Positions 9,297 through 19,552 of a stretch of 64,000 nucleotides of DNA are shown here, in pieces. Source of the stretch: Parietichytrium sp. I65-24A. Taxonomy: Eukaryota > Sar > Bigyra > Thraustochytrida > Thraustochytriidae. Both the position numbers and the translations under genes were made by a program. The notes beneath the pieces are model-generated. The model was not told the DNA's origin and searched no databases. It worked only from the letters and a program-made list of their open reading frames with translations. The DNA lies in contig BLSF01000001.1 of assembly GCA_012862575.1 (NCBI GenBank), positions 1,054,001 through 1,118,000 of the forward strand. The letters run 5' to 3'. Positions within the stretch are counted from its first letter, which is position 1; every line of letters starts with the position of its first letter.

Positions 9297-11213
9297 TTAA
9301 TAGCAGGAAGTCTCTTCCAGAACCTCCTCAATCACGGAACTGAGACTGCTGAAGGTGGCCTCGATCACGTAGTCCTGCTGGTCCTTGAATAGGTTCTTGT
9401 TGACGTTGTCGTCGATTGGAAGGTAAATAAATTTGACATCGTCGTCTGCCGAAGATCCCTGAGTTTTGAGGGCCTCAGCGGCTTGCTGACTGCATTTGGT
9501 TGGGTTGGTGTTGAATCCGGACGAATAGCAATTGGTGTTGCGGTTTGGAATACCATCGGTGGCCACAACCACAACACGCTTGGCGCCAGCGCGGAAGTTG
9601 CTCTCCGTGAAGATGAAGTTGGAGCTGTAGATCAGTGCCTCTGGGGTGTCAGTGTAGCCAGCGTTGCGGCCCATGCTGCCCACATAACTCTTGAATGCAG
9701 CCCTGTTGATGCTCTCGTAGTCGCCAAAGTTGATCACGTACTCAATAGCGGTGGAGTAAGACACGAGAGCCAGGCGGGTGTCTGACTGTCCTACTTCGAA
9801 GCCATCAGCGACCTTTTTGACGAACTTCTTGAGCTTTTTCCAGTTGCTGTTGGAAATAGAACCAGATGAATCAAGGACAAACAAAAGGTCAATCTTTCCA
9901 GCCCGAGTCCGCGGATCGCAGTCTGGGTACTCTGGAGTGTCAACCTCATTGAGTGTGCATAGCCACACGCTACCAGCATGGTTGGCAGCAGTGTCGTCAC
10001 CGGTAGCACCGATGATGGCCATATCTGTGCCAAGCGCAATGGAGTGGCCAAAGTAGTCGCGTGGCTGAACATTGTACTCCTTGAAGCGCTGATCAAGTTC
10101 CCAGTCGTTAGTCCCACTGCTTTTAACAAAGTAGAACGCAGATCCTCCCCAGTAAGCGTCCACATCGTTGAAGTACGATCCCATGAGAAGGTGGTCGGTC
10201 CCATCGAGAGTCACGCTCGAGCCGCACCCATCACCTGGGAGACAGTCGTCTGGAATGAGCACAGTAGTTGCTTCAACGCCACTCGTACTCGAGGAAACTT
10301 TGTACGTGAAAACAGCACCGGTGCGGTCCAAGTGACCGTCAGCTCCGACAGCCAAGACCTCCGCGTTTAAGGCCACGCTGAAACCGAAGCGGGTTCCAGT
10401 GGTCGCATCAGGGTGGGTAAACGATTCCTTTAGATCCCAGGATGAACTTGCTGTGTTCAACTCGAAGAGGTGTGCAGCTCCAGTTTCTTCGTTGGCACCA
10501 TAAGCACCAACAAGAAGATAACCTTCGTGCATGCTGATGGCGTTTCCAAAGTAGTCCTTTGCAGAAGCAGAAGGACTGGTCAGCGAATCCAAAAAGTCTC
10601 CGTTTGCCTTGTAGATGTACACAGCACCAACGTTTGATTGCTGTGGGATGTCTTCACCGACCATACCGACAGCGATGTAATCACCATCGGTGGAGACCGA
10701 CCAGCCGAATCTGTCTCCAGCAGCACCATCATCAGCTTGGAGCTTCTTTACATAGTTCCAGTTGCCGGTTGAGGCGCGCTTCCACACGTATGCAGCACCT
10801 TTGCCATCGTCAATGCGGGAGGATCCCACGACAAGAACACCATCCTTGAGGGAGATTTTCTCCCCGAAGAGGTGAAAAGGCGCCTTGTCTGGCGCTTGAA
10901 GCTTGACCACCTCCTCATATCCAAAATTGCCGTCCTTTTCGAAAATGTAGACAGCTCCGGTGCAGTCGTTGTCGTATGGAGCGGAAACTGCGATGGTGGT
11001 GCCGTCATACGCGGAGGAAAATCCGAAGCGGTCGTTCGCAGCGGCATCGCTGGCTGTGATCCGAGCACAGTTTTCGTTTCCAGGTACCACTGGGACGCGG
11101 CTTGCGTCGTATTCTGGATCGTAAAAGTCATTTGCACCTGGAGGATCGATAGTAGCCTCAGCCTTCCACGCCGATGCGCAGAATATTGCGACGAATGCCA
11201 AACCAGACTTCAT
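9297..11213 (-). CDS. Secreted FG-GAP beta-propeller plus VWA domain protein
   Basis: The product is 638 residues with an N-terminal signal peptide (MKSGLAFVAIFCASAWKAEA). Residues about 50-430 hold seven FG-GAP-type repeats (DRFGFSSAYDG, HLFGEKISLKDG, DRFGWSVSTDGD, DYFGNAISMHEG, TRFGFSVALNAE, GDGCGSSVTLDG, DYFGHSIALGTD), enough for one full seven-blade integrin-like propeller. A von Willebrand factor A domain follows at about 450-630. Its MIDAS is intact (DSSGS in LLFVLDSSGSIS, and ATDG in VVVVATDGIPNRN). There is no transmembrane segment or GPI tail, so it is probably secreted or wall-bound. Metal-dependent adhesion to matrix or another cell is the likely role. It is intronless. Confidence 0.88.
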   Translation of the reverse strand: MKSGLAFVAIFCASAWKAEATIDPPGANDFYDPEYDASRVPVVPGNENCARITASDAAANDRFGFSSAYDGTTIAVSAPYDNDCTGAVYIFEKDGNFGYEEVVKLQAPDKAPFHLFGEKISLKDGVLVVGSSRIDDGKGAAYVWKRASTGNWNYVKKLQADDGAAGDRFGWSVSTDGDYIAVGMVGEDIPQQSNVGAVYIYKANGDFLDSLTSPSASAKDYFGNAISMHEGYLLVGAYGANEETGAAHLFELNTASSSWDLKESFTHPDATTGTRFGFSVALNAEVLAVGADGHLDRTGAVFTYKVSSSTSGVEATTVLIPDDCLPGDGCGSSVTLDGTDHLLMGSYFNDVDAYWGGSAFYFVKSSGTNDWELDQRFKEYNVQPRDYFGHSIALGTDMAIIGATGDDTAANHAGSVWLCTLNEVDTPEYPDCDPRTRAGKIDLLFVLDSSGSISNSNWKKLKKFVKKVADGFEVGQSDTRLALVSYSTAIEYVINFGDYESINRAAFKSYVGSMGRNAGYTDTPEALIYSSNFIFTESNFRAGAKRVVVVATDGIPNRNTNCYSSGFNTNPTKCSQQAAEALKTQGSSADDDVKFIYLPIDDNVNKNLFKDQQDYVIEATFSSLSSVIEEVLEETSCY

Positions 11214-13597
11214 TTTCGCGAAGCAACTCTACACGTTTGCCCTTTGCCCCTGTGTTTCGTCTTCCAAACCCCTGTTGGCCGAGTGATTCGGTTTTGCCTT
11301 CCAACTTGATCTGACTTTTTGACCTGCCACGGGGATCTCAGTTTCGTAGCCTTTCAGCGTTCTTGTCCAACTGAGTTTGTAGAATTTAGAATATACTTTA
11401 GCTGATCACGTTAGTCGGTGCACTGGAGAGCTATAACTACTAGCTGTCAAAGAGCGAGGCAGACAGACCAAATCGGACCACACACGCTGGTGAAAGAGGG
11501 AAGCCATGGAAAGCCGAAGGAGAGGAAGGCAACCTCTAGACCTAGCTACTAGTAGATGTAATAATCGAGAGAAGAAAGTTGACAACAGACTGATTGATTA
11601 TGAGTTACGACGGAAGGGTGCCAGTGATGTGCATTGTTTCTCACGATGGACTAATACACTCGCAAAATGTCACTGTAATCGAGACCAGTGAAGCCGACAA
11701 ATGCACATGAACATGCACTAGGCCAGATTGTAGCACATGTGCCCCTTGTAGACCTTTGCTCTTCGGCTTTTCGAAGTTTCCCTCGCCCAATTGCTGAGTC
11801 GAGGTGTGTGCACACTTGGCAGTCAGCTACGTCAGCGATATGCTATTGCCGTAGAAGCGCTGGATTTACAGTCAGTTTCAACATCGAGTTTGTGCTGGCT
11901 CAGTAGTCCTCTTCAGTGTTGCCTTTGCGAGATTCCCTCGCAGAGAAAGCGTCTGTGCCTGTGCCCTTGGCAGCAGGCAGTGCGGCTCACGATAAATAAG
12001 CAAATTAATATGTGCAGAATTAAAAGAGAATTTAGAGTCACTGGCAGATCAACCTCAGATCGCTTTGGACCGCTGTGCTCACAGTGAGCTTGCTCTCAGG
12101 TAGACAGGCATCTCGATTACTGTTAGTTAACATCTGCGAGATTTGGAGCAATACGCCGCCGCAGACACGGGCGCAAAGCGGCGCGAAGTAGAAAGGGCTT
12201 GTACGACGCTAGGTGGGCGAGTGGAGGAGATGAGAGAAATTGCAATAGATGTGCATGGGCTTCGAAAAGGTGCAAAGGTTCTCTTTCACGCGCATTCTAT
12301 TTTGCGTTGACTGTGAAATAGGAGCAAAACGCAGTGCAGTGCCAGTCTGAGATTTGTTCACCTCGATAACGGGAGCTATTCGACCGTGACAAAGGGTCTT
12401 CAATCTTCTTCACACAGAGACATTTCTCACAGCGTTTCACACCATGTCTTCTTTTTGTCTAGAAAATCAAATGGATGGTGATGGAGAGTGTTGGACGAAT
12501 GGATTACCATTTGCAATTGCAAATCGTTTTCTGTTATCTGTTAATTGTTATTTGTTTGTGAGAGCTTTCACCCGCCCATGGGCAACATGTGTAGCCCATC
12601 CAATGCCATATAGAATTTATCGCAACTGCTGTCCTGCTGTCTGCGTAAAGCAATCAATTTTCATTTTGGCCAGCTCTTATTGCACGCCAGCGAGAGCGAT
12701 GTCGCAACACAACCTCGTCAACGAGGGTTAAAAGCGATTGTGACGAGCTCCAACATTTCCAACATCCGGCATTGCGACTTTCCACACCCACTGCCGTCGC
12801 TCTCGCACTATCTTGGGAGATTTTCCCTCGCTCATTTTCACCCCTCTCTACCGAATACGATGGTGCACACATTAAGACTACACAAAATCTAGCGCGGTAG
12901 ATTACCTACTAGGAAGAGCCTATACTCCGCGGCGCACACTCTCTCGGCTATGACTATACCTGTCCTAGCCGCAGCGCTAAGATTGAGCTTGGATTGAAAG
13001 GTTGATTGATTGTTGATTTTGAGAGAGACAGGATAGTCGACGGGTGGCCGAGTTTGATTTGTAATTTTTCTCTTTTCGAAAGCGTGAAGGAAGCGCTTTT
13101 TTTCCCGTCTTCGGGTATGGGTTGTTTCTCGAAGAAGAGTGCATCAGTGCAGCTTGACAGCATAAAGGTACACAAAAGTGCGAGTTGGTCAAGTTTTCCT
13201 TAGCTGCAAAGTATTCACTTGGCTTGTGCTTGCATAGCAGCCGGTCAGCGGATGATAGATATTCGGTGGGCACGAGGAGAAAAGTGCAGTTCAAAGAACA
13301 TTTCTCTCCCTCGTTTGATGAGAGCAGCAACTGGAGCAAGTGCCGCCGCAACACCGCACTGGTTGATCTCAATGTTCACTTCCGCTGCACCCTTCCGGAC
13401 CGAGAGTCCATAACTATTGCACAGACTTTTTAAGAAACAGCAAATATATGAGCAAATTAGAATAAAACTGAGAGACCAGGAGTGTTTGCTGTTGCTCTAA
13501 CCAAGCAATTGGAGGCGACGAGGACTGGTCAAAATAAACTTGGCGTACAAAAAAAAAATCTACTGTCTCACTTGTCACTTGCCACTTGGCGGGTGAG
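11214..13597. other. Long gene-poor spacer
   Basis: About 2.4 kb, upstream of the minus gene starting at 11213 and downstream of the minus transporter gene ending at 13598. All open frames are short and of non-protein composition in both strands. No tRNA cloverleaf, tandem repeat of note or mobile element was seen. Confidence 0.45.
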
Positions 13598-15013
13598 CTA
13601 GTGAGCAATATCGACCTGACTGCTCTCCGGAAGATGCCTGAAGAGAACAAAAAAACAAAGAGTGTAGCACATCCCATAAAAGAGAAACGTCGGCCCGGTA
13701 CCGATTGCACCAATGAGGGACAGTGTAGTCCCGTTGCACAACAAACTAAAGAAAGACATGGCGGCTGTCCCTATAGCCATTCCTCTTGCGCGATTTGCCT
13801 GAATGAAGAGCTCAGGCAGCATTACAACGAAAAGGGTTCCCGGGCCGGCTTGGTATGCTGTCATGAGCAAGAGTAACAGAGTGAACACTAAAGCGTTAGC
13901 TGATACTTCCGTGGCAAACAGAACACCGATCAGCAAGTAGCACAACGAGATTATGGCAAGTCCTGACAAAAACATCGCCCTTCGAGGCAAGCGATGAATT
14001 ACAGCCAAGACGACAATGGCGGCCGGAATGTTTAGTGCAGCGAGAACAAAGGTTGACCATAACGAGTTGCCCGGCATCACGTTGGCCTTCTCTAAGATTT
14101 CTTGCCCATAGAATATTATCGCGTCCGAAGAATTGTTGGTAAAAGCCAAGATGATTGCAATTATGCTGCCTGCCTTGAAGCTGACGAGATCCTTTTCCGA
14201 TTCGTTCGGCGCCGCACTGCGTTCTGCAAGTTCAACCAGCTCGATAGAATCAATTTGATCCACGCCATGTTCATCGTCGCTGTTGTCCATCGCAATCGCA
14301 TGCCGTGCTTGACTCAGACTGGGGCTGTTCTCTGATCCAGCATCTATCTGATCAAAGTGGTTCTCAAGAACCATGTGCGCTGATTTGGATGCAAGCCAAG
14401 TCTTGCTCTCTGCTTTTGACCATATCGCGAAAAGAACAAGCAGCAGGACGAATGACGGCACCGCACCTGCAGCGACGGTTACCCTCCATGATTCGAATGC
14501 TATCTGGATGGCAAATGGAACCGCAAACGCAATGACAATGCCGACCTGAAATAATGAGACCACGAAACCCCTTCTTTCTGACGGCGCCGACTCGGACACA
14601 AGCATTGGGACTGCTAATATTGACACCCCGTTGCCAACGCCTTGGACTAGTCTGCTGGCTACGAGGGCCTCCAATGATGTGGACATCGCCCCAAGCAAGC
14701 AACCTACGAAACTAAATACCGCCGCGGCGGCCACCGTCTTCCGACGGCCCCACCTGTCCAGCAGCCACGCGCCAGCAACCATCATCGAAATAGCATCTGA
14801 TAGCGTTGCTGCCGCACTAACCATCTCTTTGCCGCCATCACTCAGCGCAAAGTCCCTTCCCACGTCCGTCAAGTATGCGTTGGACGCCACATTGTACCCA
14901 TATATACCACCTCCTGCAAGTGACACAATCCCCAGCCCCGTCAGCGTCGCCATAGACTCGCGCCTCCCTTCACCGGTTTGGTCCGTTCCCAAATCCAGCA
15001 GTCTCGCGTCCAT
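13598..15013 (-). CDS. MFS transporter, sugar porter family
   Basis: The product is 471 residues with about twelve hydrophobic helices and a long hydrophilic central loop (residues about 215-290). Major-facilitator signatures are present. The loop 2-3 motif is DRWGRRKTV, R-x-x-Q-G-x-G-N-G is seen in ASRLVQGVGNGVSI, and the pre-helix-7 part is ESAPSERRGFVVSLFQ. The second-half ELF...RARG motif is in PELFIQANRARGMAIGTAAM, and LPESSQVDI replaces the usual PETKG end. Proton-coupled or facilitated uptake of a hexose, polyol or similar solute at the plasma membrane is expected, but the substrate cannot be assigned. The central loop is acidic and Asp/Ser-rich (IAMDNSDDEHGVDQIDSIEL), a possible regulatory site. 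It is intronless. Confidence 0.87.
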   Translation of the reverse strand: MDARLLDLGTDQTGEGRRESMATLTGLGIVSLAGGGIYGYNVASNAYLTDVGRDFALSDGGKEMVSAAATLSDAISMMVAGAWLLDRWGRRKTVAAAAVFSFVGCLLGAMSTSLEALVASRLVQGVGNGVSILAVPMLVSESAPSERRGFVVSLFQVGIVIAFAVPFAIQIAFESWRVTVAAGAVPSFVLLLVLFAIWSKAESKTWLASKSAHMVLENHFDQIDAGSENSPSLSQARHAIAMDNSDDEHGVDQIDSIELVELAERSAAPNESEKDLVSFKAGSIIAIILAFTNNSSDAIIFYGQEILEKANVMPGNSLWSTFVLAALNIPAAIVVLAVIHRLPRRAMFLSGLAIISLCYLLIGVLFATEVSANALVFTLLLLLMTAYQAGPGTLFVVMLPELFIQANRARGMAIGTAAMSFFSLLCNGTTLSLIGAIGTGPTFLFYGMCYTLCFFVLFRHLPESSQVDIAH

Positions 15014-16430
15014 CTCACAGCCTCCCCTCTACTCTCAACTCTCAACTCTCACGCCCCGCAGAGTGGCAGGAGACTCTCGTGAGCTGCTGTCTTGAATTTT
15101 GCAACCCTGCTCCTTCTGAACCCTGTCCAAACCCTGTCCAAACCCTGTCCAAACCCTGTCCAAACCCCAAACGCTCTCCGTACGCCAGGACAGAGCAGGT
15201 TGAAAGCTCTCCAATCAAACCGCGAAACCAGCAAGCCGGCGAATGAACGCCGCACTTTCCAGGCTCTCCAGCTCCTTCGAGTTTTCCACCCTCTGCAGAA
15301 TTCAGAATTCAGACTTTTTCCAAAACTCAAAACTTTTGACACTTTTCCTGAACAGCTTCTAGCGCCAAGCTATGGCGCACTCATCAGTCTTCTCAAATAA
15401 ACACTGTCCCCGCTGTCCCCTCACTCAGCCTTGTACTGAGTACTTGTCCAAGTGAGGCACGTGTGGGAAGAGAGAGGACCTTTCATTGCTTTCATTCTTT
15501 TTATTTGTCACTTTTTCATCAGTGGGTCGACCAGCTAGCCATTCTACCGATTCCAGTAGACCATGATAAGGAAGGTCGTATTGGCGAAGAAGTGAAATCA
15601 GCACTGTGGGGATGACAATAATGACGCACCGAACTATTACCGTGGGACTGACTCCAGGCTCACCACGAAGGGGTGCAGGGTTACGTGGTTTACCCGTGAT
15701 TGTGGAAGAATAATAGTAACTGAGACTCTCTCGTGACGCCAGGTCGGTCTCACTAGCCTAAGCTACGCGGGAGCGGTACGAGGTAGAGTAGGCAGGATTA
15801 ACGCACTCCTAGCGATCGTCGCTGCCTGCGAGCCATGACACATTGCTCGCACAGTTGTTCGTTCGTCTAGCCGACCGAATAGCATTCATCTACCATTTAC
15901 TATAACCCTCCTCCCCAATGTAATCTTACTGGATTGCCGGAGTCTTAGCAGCGATTCTATCCACTGCTATCCTACTGCTAGCACGACCGCTGCCGACGGA
16001 TCCACTCGGATCCTAATGATTGCAGTATATGTTGCTATGCGCATAGGTTGGTTCGCTTTCTCTCTCTCTCTCTCTCTCTTTGGCAGTGTGAGGGCAAAAG
16101 GTGTACGCGGAGGTTACAAAGTCGCACAGTGTAAGTGTGGGGAGTTGATATGTATTGGGGAATGGACGTATGACGTATGACGCTGGCGCGAAGGGAGAGG
16201 GAGTGAGTGAGTGAGCAGTGACAACAAAGTTGCACGCGGAGCTCGAAAGAAGGGGTGCTGGGAAAGAAAGATTGTTGAGTCTAACGAGCGTCTGTCTGTA
16301 ATTGTTCCGTTCATGTGTCTGTATCTGTATCTGTCTGCGAATGCGAATGCGAATATGGAATATGGAATGTGGAATAGGCTGAAGCAGAGAAGGGGTGGGA
16401 GTGCCACAAGTCGGAAGAAAGACACTTAGG
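15014..16430. other. Divergent promoter spacer with minisatellite
   Basis: No gene seen. It holds the 11-bp minisatellite at 15121-15164, an AATTCAG repeat near 15297-15314, a GTACTGAGTAC palindrome at 15433-15443, a (CT)n tract at about 16059-16079 and GAATGCGAATGC/GGAATATGGAAT repeats at about 16335-16370. It lies between the divergent transporter and the GDH-like gene. Confidence 0.5.
15121..15164. repeat. 11-bp minisatellite (CCCTGTCCAAA)x4
   Basis: Four perfect head-to-tail copies of an 11-bp unit, with partial copies on either side, about 110 bp upstream of the transporter ATG. It is too long a unit and too internal to be telomeric. Confidence 0.9.
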
Positions 16431-18077
16431 ATGATGCGGGCTGTGGTGAGGTTTCGCCAGCAGTCGGTGGGCAAGGGGCAGGCATGGAGCAGGGCGATGT
16501 CGTCAGGATCTCCTCCTGGGAAATCCGATGAGGAGGAGGACGAGCGTGAGTTTCAGGTGCTCAGAAAAGTGAACTCAATCAATTCTGGCGTGTCCATCAG
16601 CCGAGGCATGAGCATCGGGCAAGAGGAGCGCGAGCAGAAGAAAAAACAAAAGGTGAAGCATAGCCTTATGATTGGTGACGTGCACGGAAGCTACCGCACC
16701 AGGGAGCAGGTGAGCATGTGGAGAAAGCGACCCCTTTTCCGTCGCGCAGGCAAGAATTTGACATTCACGTCGGGTCAAGAAGCAGCGCAGCTCTTGGTGG
16801 ACGAGGTGCGTCGACGCGATCCTTATCAGATTGACTTTCTGCAGTCCGTGCAAGAGACTTCACAGGACGTGGCAGTAATGTTTGAGGACGCGCCGAAACT
16901 TGCTTGGGTATTCAAGCAGCTCATGGAACCGGAGCGACTCATCACTTTCCGAGTGCCATGGACGGACGACAACGGAAACTCTCGCATCAACCGTGGCTAC
17001 CGTATCCAGTACTCGAGCGCCCTCGGACCATACCATGGCGGGGTGAGGTTCCATCCTCATTTGTCTCACGGGTCGATCCGTATGCTCGGCTGGGAGCAGA
17101 CCTTCAAGAACGCTCTTTCCGGGTACGATTTTGGAGGGTCCCGGGGTGGCAGTGACTTCGATCCGACCTACAAGTCGGAAGGGGAAGTTCACAGATTCTG
17201 CGACAGCTTTATGAGCGAGTTGAGTGACTTTATCGGAAGTGGGCTGGACACCCTTGAGACCGATCTCGGTGTTGGAGCAGCCGAGATGTCCTTCATGCAC
17301 AAAGCTTACTTGGACCTTGACCTTGACAGTGACAGCAGCATCGAGGGTCTGTTTGGTGCATGCGAGCTCTTCCCAGAAGCCGCAGGTTTTGGCAGCGTCT
17401 ACTTTGCCGAGCGCGCGCTTGACGTTCAGCTCCGAACGACACTCTCTAACAAACGGTGCCTGGTCAGTGGTACCGGCACTTTGGCGCGTAGTACTGCTCT
17501 CAAGCTTCTGGAGAAGGGTGCAATTCCGCTCACTTTCTCTGACGAAACTGGCTACGTTCACGAGCCAAATGGCTTCACGAAAGCAGACATCTCTACATTG
17601 GCACATGTCAAGGCCTCCGGTGGCACTCTAAAGGAGTTCGCCAAGGTTGCCAACAAAACTTACCACGAGGCAGGCTCTCTGTGGGAGCAGGTCAGGTGCG
17701 ACCTGGCCTTCCCTTGCAACATTCAGAGTGAGCTCAACGCCGACGATGCCTCCCTCCTCGCAGACAACGGCTGTGTGGCCGTCTTTGAGAACGCAGATCG
17801 CGCTTGCACTTCAAACGCTTTGGTTGTCTTTGACGAGTCCAAGGTGCTCTTTGCGCCTTCGAAGATCTGTAACAATGGTTCTATTGTGGCCAGCGCCGAG
17901 GTGGTGGGCAAGACTCGCGAAGAATTGGACGAGGTCGTCAAGAACAGAATGGTCGAACTGCATGATCGCGTGACTGATACCTGCGAGAACTTCAAGTGCC
18001 CGGGCAACCTCCGCGCTGGTGCCAACTTGTCTGCCTTCATCCGCCTCGCGAACTCGCCGATGTACCTCACTCACTAG
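16431..18077 (+). CDS. Glutamate-dehydrogenase-like protein with altered active site
   Basis: The product is 548 residues. The NADP-type hexameric glutamate dehydrogenase fold is clear over residues 150-548: FRVPWTDDNGN, NRGYRIQYSSALGPY, RFHPHL, FKNALSGYDFGG, RCLVSGTGTLARSTALKLLE, FSDETGYVHEPNGFTKAD and VLFAPSKICNNG. Key positions differ. The substrate lysine of GPYKGG is His202 (GPYHGGVRFHP), and the catalytic lysine of GGGKGG is Arg238 (FGGSRGGSDFDP). The EGANMPTTPEA block reads ENADRACTSNA. Lys226 (TFKNAL) and Asp278 (ETDLGVG) are kept. The N-terminus adds about 100 residues: an Arg-rich, Asp/Glu-free start (MMRAVVRFRQQSVGKGQAWS) like a mitochondrial presequence, then an acidic and Lys-rich linker. 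The first ATG pair (16431) is taken as start. Normal glutamate/2-oxoglutarate chemistry looks unlikely, so it may be a regulatory pseudoenzyme or have a new substrate. Confidence 0.85.
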   Translation: MMRAVVRFRQQSVGKGQAWSRAMSSGSPPGKSDEEEDEREFQVLRKVNSINSGVSISRGMSIGQEEREQKKKQKVKHSLMIGDVHGSYRTREQVSMWRKRPLFRRAGKNLTFTSGQEAAQLLVDEVRRRDPYQIDFLQSVQETSQDVAVMFEDAPKLAWVFKQLMEPERLITFRVPWTDDNGNSRINRGYRIQYSSALGPYHGGVRFHPHLSHGSIRMLGWEQTFKNALSGYDFGGSRGGSDFDPTYKSEGEVHRFCDSFMSELSDFIGSGLDTLETDLGVGAAEMSFMHKAYLDLDLDSDSSIEGLFGACELFPEAAGFGSVYFAERALDVQLRTTLSNKRCLVSGTGTLARSTALKLLEKGAIPLTFSDETGYVHEPNGFTKADISTLAHVKASGGTLKEFAKVANKTYHEAGSLWEQVRCDLAFPCNIQSELNADDASLLADNGCVAVFENADRACTSNALVVFDESKVLFAPSKICNNGSIVASAEVVGKTREELDEVVKNRMVELHDRVTDTCENFKCPGNLRAGANLSAFIRLANSPMYLTH

Positions 18078-18645
18078 ACTGGCGAGCGAATCGTTCTGTC
18101 CATGCCCCCACCCTTTGATCGGTGTTCGGATTCTCTCCAGAACCTCACCTCTTTAACCATTAGCCATAAAAAGAAAGCACGCAAGGAATTTCTCGTCCGG
18201 TCGCCCCGTCGTCAACACCTCCATTCCCATCACCGCCAGCGCAGCGATACTTTTGCAGCGCTAGCTAGCTCTCGCGCACATTGCACCCAGCCACACATCC
18301 CAGGGACCCTAAACGTCTCATTTCCACTGACCGTGACTGTCCTCTTCCATTCCGCCATGCCAAACTCTGCACTAAAATCAGCGTCCCAAGATGTCACAAG
18401 CGTCACTGTAATTCACGTGCCAACCAACAAAAACATTCCAAACCGAAAAATCTCTCAAGCGCCAGCATGCAACTTGCAACTTGCAACATTCTTGCAACGA
18501 AACGCTTTGCTTGTCATCAGCTCCACCGACAAGGCGTGTGAACAGTGGCACTCTCGCCACTCGTCGTTTCGCACTTGGTCTACTTGGCTATCGGAGTGGC
18601 ACTCAACTCACAGCGTAGAGCGGCTTCACCGGCGAGCTGGCAGCG
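18078..18645. other. Intergenic spacer
   Basis: Spacer between two plus-strand genes holding the 3' end of the GDH-like gene and the promoter of the ankyrin gene. Frames that stay open here have non-protein composition. A short direct repeat of CAACTTGCAACTTGCAAC lies near 18470-18490. Confidence 0.4.
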
Positions 18646-19452
18646 ATGAGCTTCACGCTGGGATGTCCGCACGACTCGGGCGGTATCAGCGACCCGTCGT
18701 CGTGCCCCTGCAAGCACGTGTCCGTGGGCAGCTCGCTGCTTACGGCCAGCGCGTGGGGCCAGACGCAGACCGTGCTTGCTCGCCTGAACAGCGGGAGCAG
18801 CGCGAGCTTCACGGATCCCTTCGGCTACACGGCGCTGCACTTGGCTGCGCAGCATGGTCACGCAAGCATCGTGTCCGCGCTGCTGGACCGCGGCGCGCGA
18901 GTGGACGCTGCGGAGTGCGGCGCCACGCCGCTGCACAGGGCTAGCTTCGCGGGGCAAATGGAGACTGCCAAGATACTTTTGGACAGGGGCGCGGACCCGG
19001 CTTGCAGAGACGCTTCGGCTGCTGGCCGCGGCGACTTGCCATTGCACAAGGCGGCAAGGCAGGGCCACCCCAGCCTCGTGGCAATGCTGCTGCAGTACGC
19101 GCCGCACTTGGAGAACGACCAAGACGCGGACGGGCTGACGTGCGAGCAATTGCTGCGCATTGCTACGAGCGACAAGGCTGCGCAGCTTGCGCAGCTTGCG
19201 GAGCGTGAAGAGAATGAGGATCGGAGCCTCGAGAGTGAAGGAGATGGGCGGGCACAAGAAGAGGTGGAAGGTGGTGGGAACGGTGTTGCTAATGCGAATG
19301 CGAATGCGGACGCACAGCGCGACCAGCAGCAAGAGAAAGCCCAGGTGCAATTTGGTTTGAATTGCCCGATTTGCGGAGTGAGGAGCCTGCGCATGACGCG
19401 GGAAGCAGGTTCTGGGCGGCTCATCTGTCCTGCGTGCAAGAGGAAGTCGTGA
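18646..19452 (+). CDS. Ankyrin-repeat protein with C-terminal zinc ribbon
   Basis: The product is 268 residues. Three to four ankyrin repeats cover residues about 30-165 (GYTALHLAAQHGHASIVSAL, GATPLHRASFAGQMETAKIL and GDLPLHKAARQGHPSLVAML). A charged linker containing a small NANANADAQ repeat follows. The C-terminus has a CX2C...CX2C pair (CPICGVRSLR then LICPACKRKS) that should bind one zinc. An N-terminal Cys-rich patch (CPHDSGGISDPSSCPCKH) could bind another. It is probably an adaptor that pairs a protein-binding ankyrin face with a zinc ribbon. It ends 100 bp from the gamma-glutamyl hydrolase gene, tail to tail. Confidence 0.82.
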   Translation: MSFTLGCPHDSGGISDPSSCPCKHVSVGSSLLTASAWGQTQTVLARLNSGSSASFTDPFGYTALHLAAQHGHASIVSALLDRGARVDAAECGATPLHRASFAGQMETAKILLDRGADPACRDASAAGRGDLPLHKAARQGHPSLVAMLLQYAPHLENDQDADGLTCEQLLRIATSDKAAQLAQLAEREENEDRSLESEGDGRAQEEVEGGGNGVANANANADAQRDQQQEKAQVQFGLNCPICGVRSLRMTREAGSGRLICPACKRKS

Positions 19453-19552
19453 GCAAAAGATGAAATTCTTGGCCTCAGTAGTAGCCAACAAAATAGAGGC
19501 TGAAAGATGTATTATAATGGGGTGGCAGGCTTCAGTCCAAACTCGCCAAAAC

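Noticed and set aside
15121-15164. Telomere-like CCCTGTCCAAA repeats
   Set aside because: An 11-bp unit inside a chromosome arm with genes on both sides. An ordinary minisatellite.
18102-18944. 280-codon plus-strand frame overlapping the ankyrin gene start
   Set aside because: It is a shadow of the GC-rich ankyrin gene plus spacer, with non-protein composition and no motifs.
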